DNA of 44,196 nt from Actinomadura sp. CNU-125 (GTDB lineage Bacteria > Actinomycetota > Actinomycetes > Streptosporangiales > Streptosporangiaceae), in the NCBI RefSeq assembly GCF_001942465.1, contig NZ_MKJY01000510.1:1-44196 (forward strand), in the 5' to 3' direction. Positions 1 through 10,983 of this stretch are shown here, in pieces. The position numbers were made by a program, and so were the translations under genes. Each line of letters opens with the position of its first letter. The first letter of the stretch is position 1. The notes beneath the pieces are model-generated. The model was not told the DNA's origin. It ran no database searches and saw nothing but the letters and a program-made list of their open reading frames with translations.

Positions 1-212
1 CACGACCCCGTGCAATTCACCCCGTGCGTCGAACGCACCACCTTGTCGTGCGACCAGCGGTCACGATAGAACGCGTCCGCCTGCCGTCCGCCGCTTTTGG
101 TCACGGTCCGCAGATCCGGTGACACGTTCGCCCGGGTGAAGAATCTGCGGGTGCTCACCAGCGTTTCTTCGAGCGGGCCGTCGAGGCCCGGCCGGTCTTT
201 ATTCGAACTCAC
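1..212 (-). CDS. narG: Respiratory nitrate reductase alpha subunit, N-terminal fragment
   Basis: Reads leftward off the window edge from a GTG at 212. About 70 residues are visible. They include the runs RRFFTRANVSPDLRT, FYRDRWSHDKVVRSTHG and VNCTGS, which is the N-terminus of NarG leading into the first [4Fe-4S] ligand region. NarG is the molybdenum-bis-MGD catalytic subunit that reduces nitrate to nitrite with electrons from quinol through NarH and NarI, on the cytoplasmic face of the membrane. It starts 18 bases after the narK stop, so narK and narG form one operon. The rest of the gene lies outside the window. Confidence 0.93.
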   Translation of the reverse strand, partial: MSSNKDRPGLDGPLEETLVSTRRFFTRANVSPDLRTVTKSGGRQADAFYRDRWSHDKVVRSTHGVNCTGS

Positions 213-230
213 TCTCTAGAATCCTTTCGA

Positions 231-1459
231 TTACCGGAGCCGCTGGACCGCGGTCCGGCGGTTCACCGCGGCGCGCCGGACGACCGTGCCCGTGAAGACC
301 GCGGTCGCTGCGGCCACGACCGCCAGCGCCATCAGACCGACCGTGTACGAGCCGTGGCTGCCGTAGACGGATCCCATGACCAGCGGCGGGACGAACCCGC
401 CGAGCCCGCCCGCCGCGCCGACCACACCGGTGACCGAACCGACCTCGTTCGCCGGGGTCAGCCGCGCCACCAGCGCGAACGTCGCGCCGCTGCCCGCGCC
501 GAGCACGGTCGCCATCACCAGGAACGCGATCGTGCCGACCGGCAGCAGCGGCGGCGCGAACGCCTGCGCCGCCGCGGCGGCGACCGTCAGCGCCAGCGAC
601 GCGCTCAGCACCCGGGTCGCGCCGACCCGGTCCGACAGCCAGCCGCCGACCGGACGCATCAGCACCGCCAGCAGCACGAACCCGGCCATCCGGTGCGCCG
701 CGTCCGACTGCGAGAGCCCGTACTCCGTCCGCAGATACGTGGGCAGGTACACCGAGAAAGCCACGTACCCGCCGAACGTCACGGCGTACAGCACCGACAG
801 TTGCCAGGTGACGCCCATCCGGGCCGCGGCGGCCAGCCGCGCGGTCATCGGCTCGTCCGGCGCGGTCGGCCCGGCGCCTCCCGCAGGACGAACCACGCGA
901 CCACCGCGTAGACCGCGAGCAGGACGGACGTCAGCGCGAACGGCGCGGCGTCGCCCCACCGGTCGACGAGACCGACGGTGGTCAGCGCGCTGATCGCCGT
1001 GCCGCCCATCCCGGCGCCGAAGACCCCGATCGCCAGGCCCCGCCGCTCCGGCGGGAACCACGCGTTGACGAACGGGACGCCGACCGCGAACGCCGTCCCG
1101 CCGATGCCGAGGAAGAACCCGCCGGCCAGCAGCGCCGGCAGCGACGACTGCCCGGCCACGCCGAGGTACAGCACCGGCACGATCGTGATCAGCGAGATCA
1201 GCGGGAACATCACCCGCCCGCCGAACCGGTCGGTGAGCGCCCCCACCGGGATCCGCCCCACCGACCCGACCACGACCGGCACCGCCACGAGCAGCGACTG
1301 CTCGAACGACGACAGGTCCAGCGCGTCCTGGAAGCGCGGCCCCAGCGGGCTCAGCAGCGCCCACGCCCAGAAGTTCACCGCGAACCCGGCCGTGGCCACC
1401 ACGAGCATCAGCATGGGCCGCCCGGCCCCGGGTTCGGTCTTGTCCCGTAGTTCAGTCAC
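231..1459 (-). CDS. narK: Nitrate/nitrite MFS transporter NarK, split by a frameshift
   Basis: An MFS transporter of the nitrate/nitrite porter family, about 409 residues once one missing base is restored (the span is 1229 bases, one short of a multiple of three). The N-terminal half (1459 to about 870) has the first six membrane segments with GRIPVGALTDRFGGR. The C-terminal half (about 870 to 231) has GGWLSDRVGATR and the glycine-rich stretch GVVGAAGGLGGF typical of NarK. The frame breaks inside the central loop around EAPG/PTAP, near 865-880, in a run of C and G. The start is a GTG with GGAG upstream. It lies directly upstream of narG. A DosR-type box sits 111 bases upstream, suggesting induction under hypoxia. 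The break is probably a sequence error, because both halves are otherwise well conserved. Confidence 0.88.
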
Positions 1460-1541
1460 CGTGTGTTCCGCTCCGGCCGTCCGGCCCTGTTCCGTGACAC
1501 CTGCACTTCACCGGGCGGTCGTGATCGACGCCCGATGCCAG

Positions 1542-2069
1542 TCACCCTCGCGGACGGTGCTGATCTCCATTAGGGACTTTCGTCCCCAGACGGGTCCCTC
1601 TCTCCGGAGTCTCCGCGCGGGACGGGTCCGCCAGCCGCGCCCGGGCCGCCTCCAGCCGTTGGACGACCAGTTCTGCGAAGCGGCGCGTCAGCTCGTGGCC
1701 CAGCGACGGATCGACCGCGCAGAGCGTCCGGACCAGGCGGCCGTCGAACTCGACCGCCCGGACGGGCGTGCAGGCGACGCCCCCGGACCGCCACCGGTGC
1801 GGGGGGAACAGCCACGACCAGCCAAGGACGGAATCCGGCCCGAGGGTCTCGACGACGACGGACCCGTGCCCCGCGACGTGCAGGTCGACGGCGACCGAGC
1901 CGTCCCGGACGAGCCAGAACCGCTCCGCCGGATCGTCCTCGGCGAACAGGCGCCGTCCCGCCGGGAACCCGGCGAACCGGGCCGCCGTCGCCAGCCTGCT
2001 CAGGCCGCCGTGCCCCATCCCGCCGAAGAACGGTGCACGCGCGAGGTCCGCAGCGGTCACGATGCCCAC
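1542..2069 (-). CDS. Cyclic-nucleotide-binding-domain protein (CRP-like, no visible DNA-binding domain)
   Basis: About 175 residues from a GTG at 2069, chosen because GAGGGG lies at a good distance upstream; the frame stays open to 2141 without a better start. The fold reads as a Crp-type cNMP-binding domain: APFFGGMGHGGLSRLATAARF, then PAGRRLFAEDDPAERFWLVRDG and VVETLGPDSVLGWSWL. This resembles the PxGxxLFxEGDP..YLVxxG and LGPGxxxGE pattern, but the phosphate-binding glutamate of classical CRP is replaced here (VLGWSW). No winged helix follows, so it is a stand-alone sensor domain. Proteins of this type occur in actinobacterial hypoxia/DosR gene groups. It sits between narK and dosS. The ligand is unknown. 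Confidence 0.75.
   Translation of the reverse strand: MGIVTAADLARAPFFGGMGHGGLSRLATAARFAGFPAGRRLFAEDDPAERFWLVRDGSVAVDLHVAGHGSVVVETLGPDSVLGWSWLFPPHRWRSGGVACTPVRAVEFDGRLVRTLCAVDPSLGHELTRRFAELVVQRLEAARARLADPSRAETPERGTRLGTKVPNGDQHRPRG
1570..1589. promoter_or_regulatory. DosR/DevR-type binding box upstream of narK
   Basis: The sequence TTAGGGACTTTCGTCCCCAG matches the DosR consensus TTSGGGACTWWAGTCCCSAA at 17 of 20 positions, including both GGGAC/GTCCC half-sites. It lies 111 bases upstream of the narK GTG, inside the last codons of the cNMP-binding gene. A DosS/DosR pair is encoded 650 bases away. That narK is its target is inference from position. Confidence 0.7.
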
Positions 2070-2140
2070 CCGGATCGCCCCTCTTCTCTCGTCCGCCGGT
2101 GCCCAGGAAGGCCATCCCACCGCCGGACGGCCCGCGCGCA

Positions 2141-2165
2141 CAGGGCCGAAGGGCCCTTCGCGGCA
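2141..2165. promoter_or_regulatory. Palindrome upstream of the cNMP-domain gene, possible weak DosR-type site
   Basis: A perfect 14-base palindrome CGAAGGGCCCTTCG at 2147-2160 lies 78 bases upstream of the GTG of the cNMP-domain gene. Read on the minus strand, GAAGGGCCCTTCGGCCCTG resembles diverged DosR boxes (GGG, TT, G, CCC at the right spacing), but the match is partial. It could instead help end the dosS transcript. Confidence 0.3.
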
Positions 2166-2235
2166 GGGACTTCCGCCGCCGGTACCGCTCCGGGGCGGGC
2201 GGGAAGGGGGACGGGAGAGGGAACGGGCGGGCGCG

Positions 2236-4792
<2,557 letters not shown>

Positions 4793-4818
4793 CGGCCCGG
4801 CCGTCACGCGTCTCCCCG

Positions 4819-7697
4819 TCAGGCGACCGGGCCGCGCCCGGCGGCCGTCCGCTGGAAGACCTCGTGCGCGATGCCGAGCGAGAGCGCCGTGCCGTCCGCC
4901 GACTCCGCGCCCTGCCGCCACGCCTCGGTGTACGCGGGCGACCCCAAGTGCTCGCGCACCCGGCTCGTCGTACGGGCGTGGAGGACGTGGAGGGGCTCCA
5001 GCCCCGCGAGCGCGGCACCGGTCACCCGGCGCTGGTGGTGCGCGGCCCCCAGCAGCCGCGCGGCGTGGTCATGGTGGCCGAGGCCGCCGACGGTCCACGC
5101 GAGGACCTCCATGACCCAGGCGGGGCCCCAGCGGTCGTCCATGGCCCGTTGCCGGACGAGCGCGCCGCAGAGCGGCATCAGCGCGCGGCCGGGGTCGCCG
5201 TGCAGGAACTCGGTGAGACCGGTGCACCATCGGGCCCACGTACGCGCCCATTCGGCGCCGGACCCGTCGGCCTCGGCGACATAGGTTCCGCAGGCGTCCA
5301 CGGCGGTGGTCCGGTCGCCCAGGAAGGCCGCGGCGATCGCCCAGAACATCGTGGCCATGTGGGCGTCCCCGGTGCGGCCCGCGGCGCGGAACTCCGCCCG
5401 GACCCGCGCGAGCCGGCCGATGCACGCGGGGTCGCTCCGCGCCAGCAGCCCGTGGACGCCTTCGACGTAGGCCACCGGGGTCGGTGCGTGGGGGGCGGCC
5501 GAGCGGCACCGGTCCAGGAACGTCTCCGCGGCCGAGCGGTCGCCCTGGACGCACGCCACGAAGGTCTTCATGACCAGCGCGGGCACGGCTTCCTCGCGGA
5601 GCCCGGCGCCCGCCGACAGCGTCTCCAGCCAGTGCCGCGCCTCACCGAGGGTGGCGCTGAAGAACCAGGAGCGGGTCCGCGTGAGGTCGACGGCGATGTC
5701 GGCGCCCGTCCGGGCCCGGCCCGGGTGGGCGAGGCAGAAACTCAGGGCGGCGCGGAGATTGGGCAGTTCGGTGCGCAGCCGGTCGAGCCATTCGGCTTCA
5801 CGGGGGCTGCACCAGTCGGCGGCGGCCCGCGCGGCCAGCGCGCGGAAGTGGTCGCTGTGCCGGAAGCGGAACGCGGTGTCGCCCGCGTCCGCCCGGAGGC
5901 GGTCCAGCCCGTACTCGCGGATCGTCTCGAGCAGCCGGTAACGAACGGTGCCGCCGTCGCCGTCGGCGAACACGACCGACTTGTGGATGAGCCCGGTCAG
6001 CAGGTCGAGCACGTCGGCCCGCTCGATGCCGTCGTCCGCGCACACGGCTTCGGCGGCCGCGAGGTCGAAGCTGCCCGCGAACACCGACAACCGCGTCCAC
6101 AGCAGGCGCTCTCCCGGTGTGCACAGGCTGTAGCTCAGGTCCATGACCCCGCGCAGGGTCCGCCGGTAGCGGTCGCCCGCGGGGGCGCGGGGCGCGGCCA
6201 GGAGCCGGAAGCGGTCCGCCAGGCGTTCCGCGATCTCCCCGACGGTGAGCGAGGTCAGGCGGACGGCCGCCAGCTCGATGGCCAGCGGGATCCCGTCCAG
6301 GCGCCGACAGAGGTCGGCGGCCGCGGCGGCGTCGCGTTCCCCGGCCCGCAGGGGGGCGGCGCAGGCCGCCGCCCGGTCGATCAGCAGGCGCACGGCCTCG
6401 CACGTCCCGCCGTCCTCGTCGCCGTGCAGGGGCAGCCCGGAGACGAGGAAGACGTGCTCGCCCGGGACACCGAGCCGCTCCCGGCTGGTGGCGAGCACCC
6501 GGAGCCCCGGCGCCGCGCACAGCAGCCGCGGCACCAGCTCCGCCACGGCATCGACCAGGTGCTCGCAGTTGTCGAGGACGAGCAGCAGCCGCCGTCCGCG
6601 CAGGTGGTCGGTCAGGGCGTCCACCGTCGAGCGCACGGACTGGTCGCGCAGCCCGAGCGATCCGGCGACCGCCCGTTCCACCAGCGTCGGGTCGGTCAGC
6701 GCGGCGAGGTCCGCCAGCCACGCGCCGTCCGGGAAGACGGGCGCGACCTGCCCGGCGGTGCGCAGGGCGAGCCTCGTCTTGCCGACTCCGCCCACCCCGG
6801 TCAGGGTGACCAGGCGGGACGCGCGCAGCAGCCGCCGCGTCTCGGCCAGTTCCCTCGCCCGGCCGATGAAGGACGTCGTTTCGGCGGGCAGATTGCCCGT
6901 GGGCGGCGACGCTTTCGCGGGCGCGGCGGGCGGGGATCCGGTACCGGACGGCGGCGCGGCGATCTCCGGCGCGCCCGTGAGCATCCGCCGGTGCAGCGTC
7001 CGCAGTTCGTCGCCCGGATCGATGCCGAGTTCCTCCGCGAGCAGGCGGGCGACCTCCCGGTAGCACTCCAGCGCCTCTCCCTGCCGCCCGGACCGGTAGA
7101 GGGCAAGCATCCGCTGAGCCCAGAAGCGTTCGCGCAGCGGGTGACGCTCGGTCAACCTGCGCAACTGCGGAAGCGCGTCGGCGGGGCGTCCGCACCGGAT
7201 GACGGCGTCCGCCCACAGTTCCTGCGCGGCCAGCCGCTGTTCGCACAGCGCGGGGACGACGTCCCGGAAACGCTCGGCGGGCAGGTCCCCCAAGGGGTCG
7301 CCCCGCCACAGGCCGAGCGCCTCGCCGAGCAGCGCCGCCGCGCGCCCGGACTCCCCGCCGGACGCCGCGTCCGCCCCCTGCCGGACGAGCGAGGCGAACC
7401 GGTGCGCGTCCAGGCCGTCCGGCGTCACGTCGATCAGGTAACCGCGGCGGTCGGTCACCACGACGTCCGGCCCCAGGGTGCGGCGGACCCGCAGCACGTA
7501 GTTCTGGACGGCGTTGCGCGCTCCGTCCGGCGGGTCTCGCCCCACAGCCTGCCCACCAGGGCGTCCACCGAGACGACCTGGCCCGCGTCGACGAGCAGGG
7601 CGGCGAGCAGGCTGCGCTGCCGACCGGAGCCGATGGGAACACGGGCACCGTCGCGCGTGACGCTGAGAGGACCCAAGATCCCGAATTCGTACCGCAC
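4819..7697 (-). CDS. SARP/AfsR-type transcriptional regulator with NB-ARC ATPase domain, one frameshift
   Basis: About 959 residues after restoring one missing base near 7540, in the run ACCCG; the span is one base short of a multiple of three. The N-terminus FGILGPLSVTRDG and LLAALLVDAGQVVSVDALVGRLWG is the OmpR-like winged helix of SARPs. The second frame continues with NAVQNYVLRVRRTLGPD and the BTAD (to about residue 245, ERFWAQRMLALYRSGRQGEAL). An NB-ARC ATPase follows, with Walker A GVGGVGKTRLA and Walker B RRLLLVLDNCEHL, then a helical TPR-like C-terminus. Such proteins activate secondary-metabolite clusters. Here it sits beside the lasso peptide operon, and 11-base-period direct repeats lie in the divergent intergenic region. 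The start is a GTG preceded by AAGGGAAC, very close to a TATATT box. Confidence 0.88.
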
Positions 7698-7711
7698 GTT
7701 CCCTTAATATA
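7698..7711 (-). promoter_or_regulatory. Putative -10 box (TATATT) next to the SARP start codon
   Basis: On the minus strand, TATATT (7711-7706) is followed by AAGGGAAC and then the GTG start. Eight bases between the -10 and the start codon would place transcription initiation at or next to the start codon, giving a leaderless or near-leaderless mRNA. No convincing -35 is visible. If the start were further downstream, the reading would change. Confidence 0.35.
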
Positions 7712-7754
7712 GCCGAATGTAATCGAAACACTACTAACTGTTCGCTCCTTCGTT

Positions 7755-7797
7755 GTGACCCGCCGGGGAGTGACCGGCGCGTGACCGGAGTGACAGC
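7755..7797. repeat. Direct repeats of TGACCGG, candidate SARP operator
   Basis: TGACCGG occurs at 7771-7777 and again at 7782-7788, exactly 11 bases apart. Related copies are TGACC at 7756 and TGACAGC at 7791. SARP proteins are known to bind heptamer direct repeats with an 11-base period (one helical turn) overlapping the -35 region. These lie in the intergenic region between the SARP gene and the sensor-kinase gene that heads the lasso peptide locus. Function is inferred from spacing and position only. Confidence 0.45.
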
Positions 7798-7818
7798 GCC
7801 CTCCGCCACCGTCGTCCT

Positions 7819-9019
7819 GTGGGACATCGCACCTCGGCCGCGGCCGACCCCCGCCCGGGCGCCGCGCCGCCGGGCGGGCCCGCGCAGCGGGCGATGCTCC
7901 GGCAGTCCATCCGGTTCATGATCGTCCTGCGGCTGACCAGCTGCGCCCTGGGCGGCGCCGTGGCGCTCGCCGGGCGCACGTCGGCGGCCCGTCCCGAGTG
8001 GGTCACGGGATGCGCCGCCGTGCTCCTCGCCTGGGGCGTCCTGTTCGTCCTGGTCATGCTCGCGCGGGCCCGCGCGGTGGCTCCTGGCCGGAGACGTCGC
8101 GCTGGTGTGCGCCCTGTGCCTCGCGCACGGCGAGCTCGTCCCCGGCCAGGTCCTCCAGGCGAGCGCGGGCACCGGCTGGGTGGACATCGCCGCCGGCAGC
8201 GGCGTTTTCATCGCCCAGTTCGCACTGCGGCAGCCGGCCGGCATGGCGGTGGCGCTGCTCATCGCCGCCGCCTACACCGCCGGGGCGCCCGGCCCGCGGG
8301 AGGCTCCCGTCCTCTTGCTGGTGCAGGGCGCGCTGGCGGCCACGCTCGTCGGCCTGCTCCGCCGGGAGGCGCGCGCGGTGGACCGGGAACTCGCCGCCCG
8401 GGCCGACGCGGCCGCCGCCCGGGCGCGCGTTCGGCGGCCCGCGCCGACGAGCGCGACCAGCAGCGCCGCCTGCACGACACCGTGCTCGCGACCCTCACCA
8501 TCGTCGGCACCGGCGGGCTCGACGCCGCGTCCCCCGTGCTGGCCGGGCGCGCGGCGGCCGACCTGGGCGGTCATCGGACGGCCTGCGGGACGGGCGGGAG
8601 CGCGCCGCCGCCGGACGGCCGGCCGCGCCGCACCCGTCGACCTGGCGCTGCGCGCCGCCGCCACCGCGCCGCGGCCGGGCCTGCCCGCGCTGCGCGTCGC
8701 CCGCCGACCTCGCACCGTGCGAGCTGCCGCACGACGACCGTGGCGGCGCTCGCGCGCGAGCGCCGAGGAAGCGCTGGCGAACGTCGCCCGGCACGCGGGG
8801 ACGGGCACGGCACGGCTCGCCCTCGAACGGACGCCGCGCGCCGTCGTCCTGACGATCGCCGACGACGGCGACGGGTTCGACCCCACGGCCGTCCCGCCCC
8901 ACCGCAGGGGGTTGCGCGAGTCGGTCCACGGCCGGATGCGGGCCGCGGGCGGGGGAGCGTGCGTCGAATCGAGGCCCGGGACCGGCACGTGCGTCCGGCT
9001 GTGGTGGCCCGATGCGTGA
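7819..9019 (+). pseudogene. Sensor histidine kinase with many frame breaks
   Basis: Recognisable pieces of one NarL-partner-type histidine kinase lie in order across three frames. The first is an N-terminal membrane part (SIRFMIVLRLTSCALGGAVAL, then LLAWGVLFVLVMLARA). It is followed by further hydrophobic segments (VDIAAGSGVFIAQFALR), the DHp helix RDQQRRLHDTVLATLTIVG with its phospho-accepting His, and a HATPase part (SAEEALANVARHAGTGTARL, VLTIADDGDGFDP, GLRESVHGRMRAAGGGACVES). At least six frame changes are needed between about 8080 and 8770. That is far denser than elsewhere, so this may be a decayed gene rather than a sequence error. The GTG at 7819 has no clear ribosome site; ATG 7894 is an alternative start. 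It overlaps the next gene by 8 bases. Confidence 0.6.
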
Positions 9020-9998
9020 CGGCGGCGCGGCGGCGGGCGTCCCGGACGTGCCGGACCGCGACGGCGCCCGGCCCATCGCCGTCCGCTACGCGCGGGCGTT
9101 CAACATCACCGTGATCGGCATCGTCGCGGTCTGGCACGCCGGCTACGACCTCGTGATCATCACGCGCGGCTGGCCGAGATACGAGCCCGCGGCGGCCGTG
9201 GTCCATGCTCCTGGTGCACCGCCCCTTCCGCGAACCGGTCATCTTCATGATCGTCAACATCGGCGGGACCGCGGCGCACATGGTCGTGGACGGCTCGCTC
9301 GACCACGTCGCGGTCACCCGCCTGATCACCGTCGCCTACACCACGGCCGGCGTCCAGCTCATCTTCACCTGGCTGGGCGGACGGCTCCACGGCGCCGCCC
9401 GCAACGCCACCGAGTCGGCCCGGCGGCAGGCCGCGAACCGCGCCCGGGCCGCCGCCGAGGAAGCCGTGCACGCCGAACGGCGGCGGCGCTACGACTACCT
9501 GCGCACCCGGATCGAGCCGCTCCTGCACGGCCTGGCGACGTCGCGGACGGACCCGGGAGACGACGCCGTCTGGCGCCGCGTCGCGATCGCGCGGCCGCCC
9601 GGCTGCGGCGGCTCTTCGCCGAGACCGACGACGCCCCGCACCCGCTGCTGCACGAGCTGCGCGGCCTGCGCGGACGTCGCGAACGCCGCGCCGTGGCCGT
9701 CGCCCTGCTCGGCTACGGCGACGTCCCGCCGCTGCCCGCGGCGGCCCGCCGCGCGCTCGCCGAAGGGCCCCTGCTGGTCCTGGCGGCGGCCGCCACCTGG
9801 GCCCGGGTGACCGTCGTCGCGAGGTCCGGCGAGGTGGTGGTCGGCGCGGTGGCGGACGTCGCCGAGGCGGCCGCGGCCGACATCGCCGCCGACATCGCCG
9901 CACAGCCGAGCGGGCCGACGGCACCGTCGGTCACGCACGATCGAGAGGAGAACCGGATATGGGTGGAGACCCGCTGGAGCCCCGGCGGATCACCGTAG
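9012..9998 (+). CDS. Membrane protein, probable degenerate sensor-kinase partner, two frame breaks
   Basis: Starts at ATG 9012 inside the end of the kinase gene, so it is likely translationally coupled. The frame changes near 9200 and returns near 9590. The N-terminal hydrophobic segments are FNITVIGIVAVWHAGYDLVI, EPVIFMIVNIGGTAAHMVV and LITVAYTTAGVQLIFTWLGG. A charged coiled-coil stretch follows (ATESARRQAANRARAAAEEA, then RRRYDYLRTRIEPLLHGLA), placed like a DHp helix but without a histidine. The C-terminus (LLVLAAAATWARVTVVARSG) looks like a much reduced ATPase domain. It may act as a dimer partner or modulator of the upstream kinase. As read, it overlaps the next gene by 40 bases, so its true end may be slightly earlier. 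Confidence 0.5.
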   Translation: MRDGGAAAGVPDVPDRDGARPIAVRYARAFNITVIGIVAVWHAGYDLVIITRGWPRYEPAAAVVHAPGAPPLPRTGHLHDRQHRRDRGAHGRGRLARPRRGHPPDHRRLHHGRRPAHLHLAGRTAPRRRPQRHRVGPAAGREPRPGRRRGSRARRTAAALRLPAHPDRAAPARPGDVADGPGRRRRLAPRRDRAAARLRRLFAETDDAPHPLLHELRGLRGRRERRAVAVALLGYGDVPPLPAAARRALAEGPLLVLAAAATWARVTVVARSGEVVVGAVADVAEAAAADIAADIAAQPSGPTAPSVTHDREENRIWVETRWSPGGSP

Positions 9999-10675
9999 GA
10001 GTCATCGACGATCACCCGGTCGTCATCGAGGGCGTCCGGGCCTGGCTGGCCTGCGACCCGCGCGTCGAGGTCGCGCACGTCGCCGACACCGTCGACGACG
10101 TCCCCGCGGGCCTCGACGTCCTCATCCTCGACCTGAACCTGCACGGACGGCTCGTCCTGGCCGACGTCGCGGAACTGGCCCGCCGCACCCAGCGGGTGAT
10201 CACCTTCTCCCAGTTCACCGAACGGGAGACGGTCCTGGCGGCCCTGGACGCGGGCGCGTGCGAGTTCGTCGCCAAGAACGAGGGCCGCGACCACCTCCTG
10301 GAGGCGGTGCTCACCGTGGCCGCCGACCGGCCCTACGTGACGCCCACCGCCGCGGGCGTCCTGGCCGCCGACGAGCGGGGCACCGCGCTCCGGCTGTCCG
10401 ACCGGGAGCGGACGGCGCTGCTGCTGTGGTTCCAGTCGATGTCCAAGGCGTCGGTCGCCCGCCGGATGGGCGTCTCGGTGCACACCGTCGAGATGTACAT
10501 CAAGCGGGCGCGCGTGAAATACGCCCAGGCGGGCCGTCCCGCGCCCACGAAGGCCGACATGCTCGCACGCGCCATCGAGGACGGCCTGATCCGTCCCGAA
10601 GAAATCGTCGGCTACCGCTCGTCCGCGACATCTTCGGGCGTCGTGCCGCCTTTGTCGCCGTCCCTTGTTACCTGA
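9959..10675 (+). CDS. NarL/LuxR-family response regulator of the lasso locus
   Basis: 238 residues from an ATG with GAGGAG eight to thirteen bases upstream. The receiver domain starts ITVGVIDDHPVVIEGVRAWL, with Asp58 in VLILDLNLHG and the conserved Lys in CEFVAKNEG. The C-terminal LuxR-type HTH has LSDRERTALLLWFQSMSK and ASVARRMGVSVHTVEMYIKR. It differs from the DevR-type regulator at 4091 in the linker and recognition helix. It is the last gene before the first lasso precursor, 104 bases away, so the likely job is control of the lasso operon together with the kinase and membrane protein upstream. Confidence 0.85.
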   Translation: MGGDPLEPRRITVGVIDDHPVVIEGVRAWLACDPRVEVAHVADTVDDVPAGLDVLILDLNLHGRLVLADVAELARRTQRVITFSQFTERETVLAALDAGACEFVAKNEGRDHLLEAVLTVAADRPYVTPTAAGVLAADERGTALRLSDRERTALLLWFQSMSKASVARRMGVSVHTVEMYIKRARVKYAQAGRPAPTKADMLARAIEDGLIRPEEIVGYRSSATSSGVVPPLSPSLVT

Positions 10676-10779
10676 ATAGGGGTCGTGCGCACGGCGGCGG
10701 CACCGCTTAGCGTTATCAGTAGGCGAAGGAGCGGAAGAGAAACGCTTCGGAACCGACCGGGAAGAGGAAGGAGAAAACC

Positions 10780-10908
10780 ATGCAGAACGCGTACGAGCCG
10801 CCGACGCTCATGGAGATCGGCGACCTCCGCAACGTCACCCTCGGCGAGCCCACGTGGGGCTGGGACGAGCAGAACCAGTGCTGGTGGCTGAACTGCCCCG
10901 AGATGTGA
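10780..10908 (+). CDS. Lasso peptide precursor 1 (class IV-like core with two Cys)
   Basis: A 42-residue peptide from ATG 10780, with AAGGAG six bases upstream. The leader (1-21) carries the lasso RRE recognition pattern Y-x2-P-x-L-x3-G-x5-T: Tyr5, Pro8, Leu10, Gly14 and Thr20, with Thr at the usual penultimate position. The predicted core (22-42) begins GEPTWGWDE, giving a Gly1 to Asp8 macrolactam ring (Glu9 is possible). The tail has Cys13 and Cys18 and ends NCPEM. Ring and Cys13 match the layout of LP2006 (GRPNWGFENDWSCVRVC, from memory), whose tail disulfide defines class IV. Two Trp sit between the cysteines. It is followed by a strong hairpin. Confidence 0.9.
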   Translation: MQNAYEPPTLMEIGDLRNVTLGEPTWGWDEQNQCWWLNCPEM

Positions 10909-10928
10909 CGCCGGGCGATCGCTGACCG

Positions 10929-10964
10929 GAGAGCCGTGCCGGTGCCCGCACCGGCACGGCTCTC
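10929..10964 (+). terminator. Perfect 16-bp hairpin between the two lasso precursors
   Basis: Arms GAGAGCCGTGCCGGTG (10929-10944) and CACCGGCACGGCTCTC (10949-10964) are fully complementary around a CCCG loop. Only two T follow, so it may be a partial terminator or a processing and stability element that keeps precursor 1 mRNA above the downstream enzyme genes. It begins 20 bases after the precursor 1 stop. Confidence 0.75.
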
Positions 10965-10983
10965 TTGCCGGAAAGGAGTTTTC

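Noticed and set aside
10936..10983. Longer start for the second lasso precursor
   Set aside because: The extension lies over the hairpin; ATG 10984 has a strong ribosome site and gives a standard leader length.
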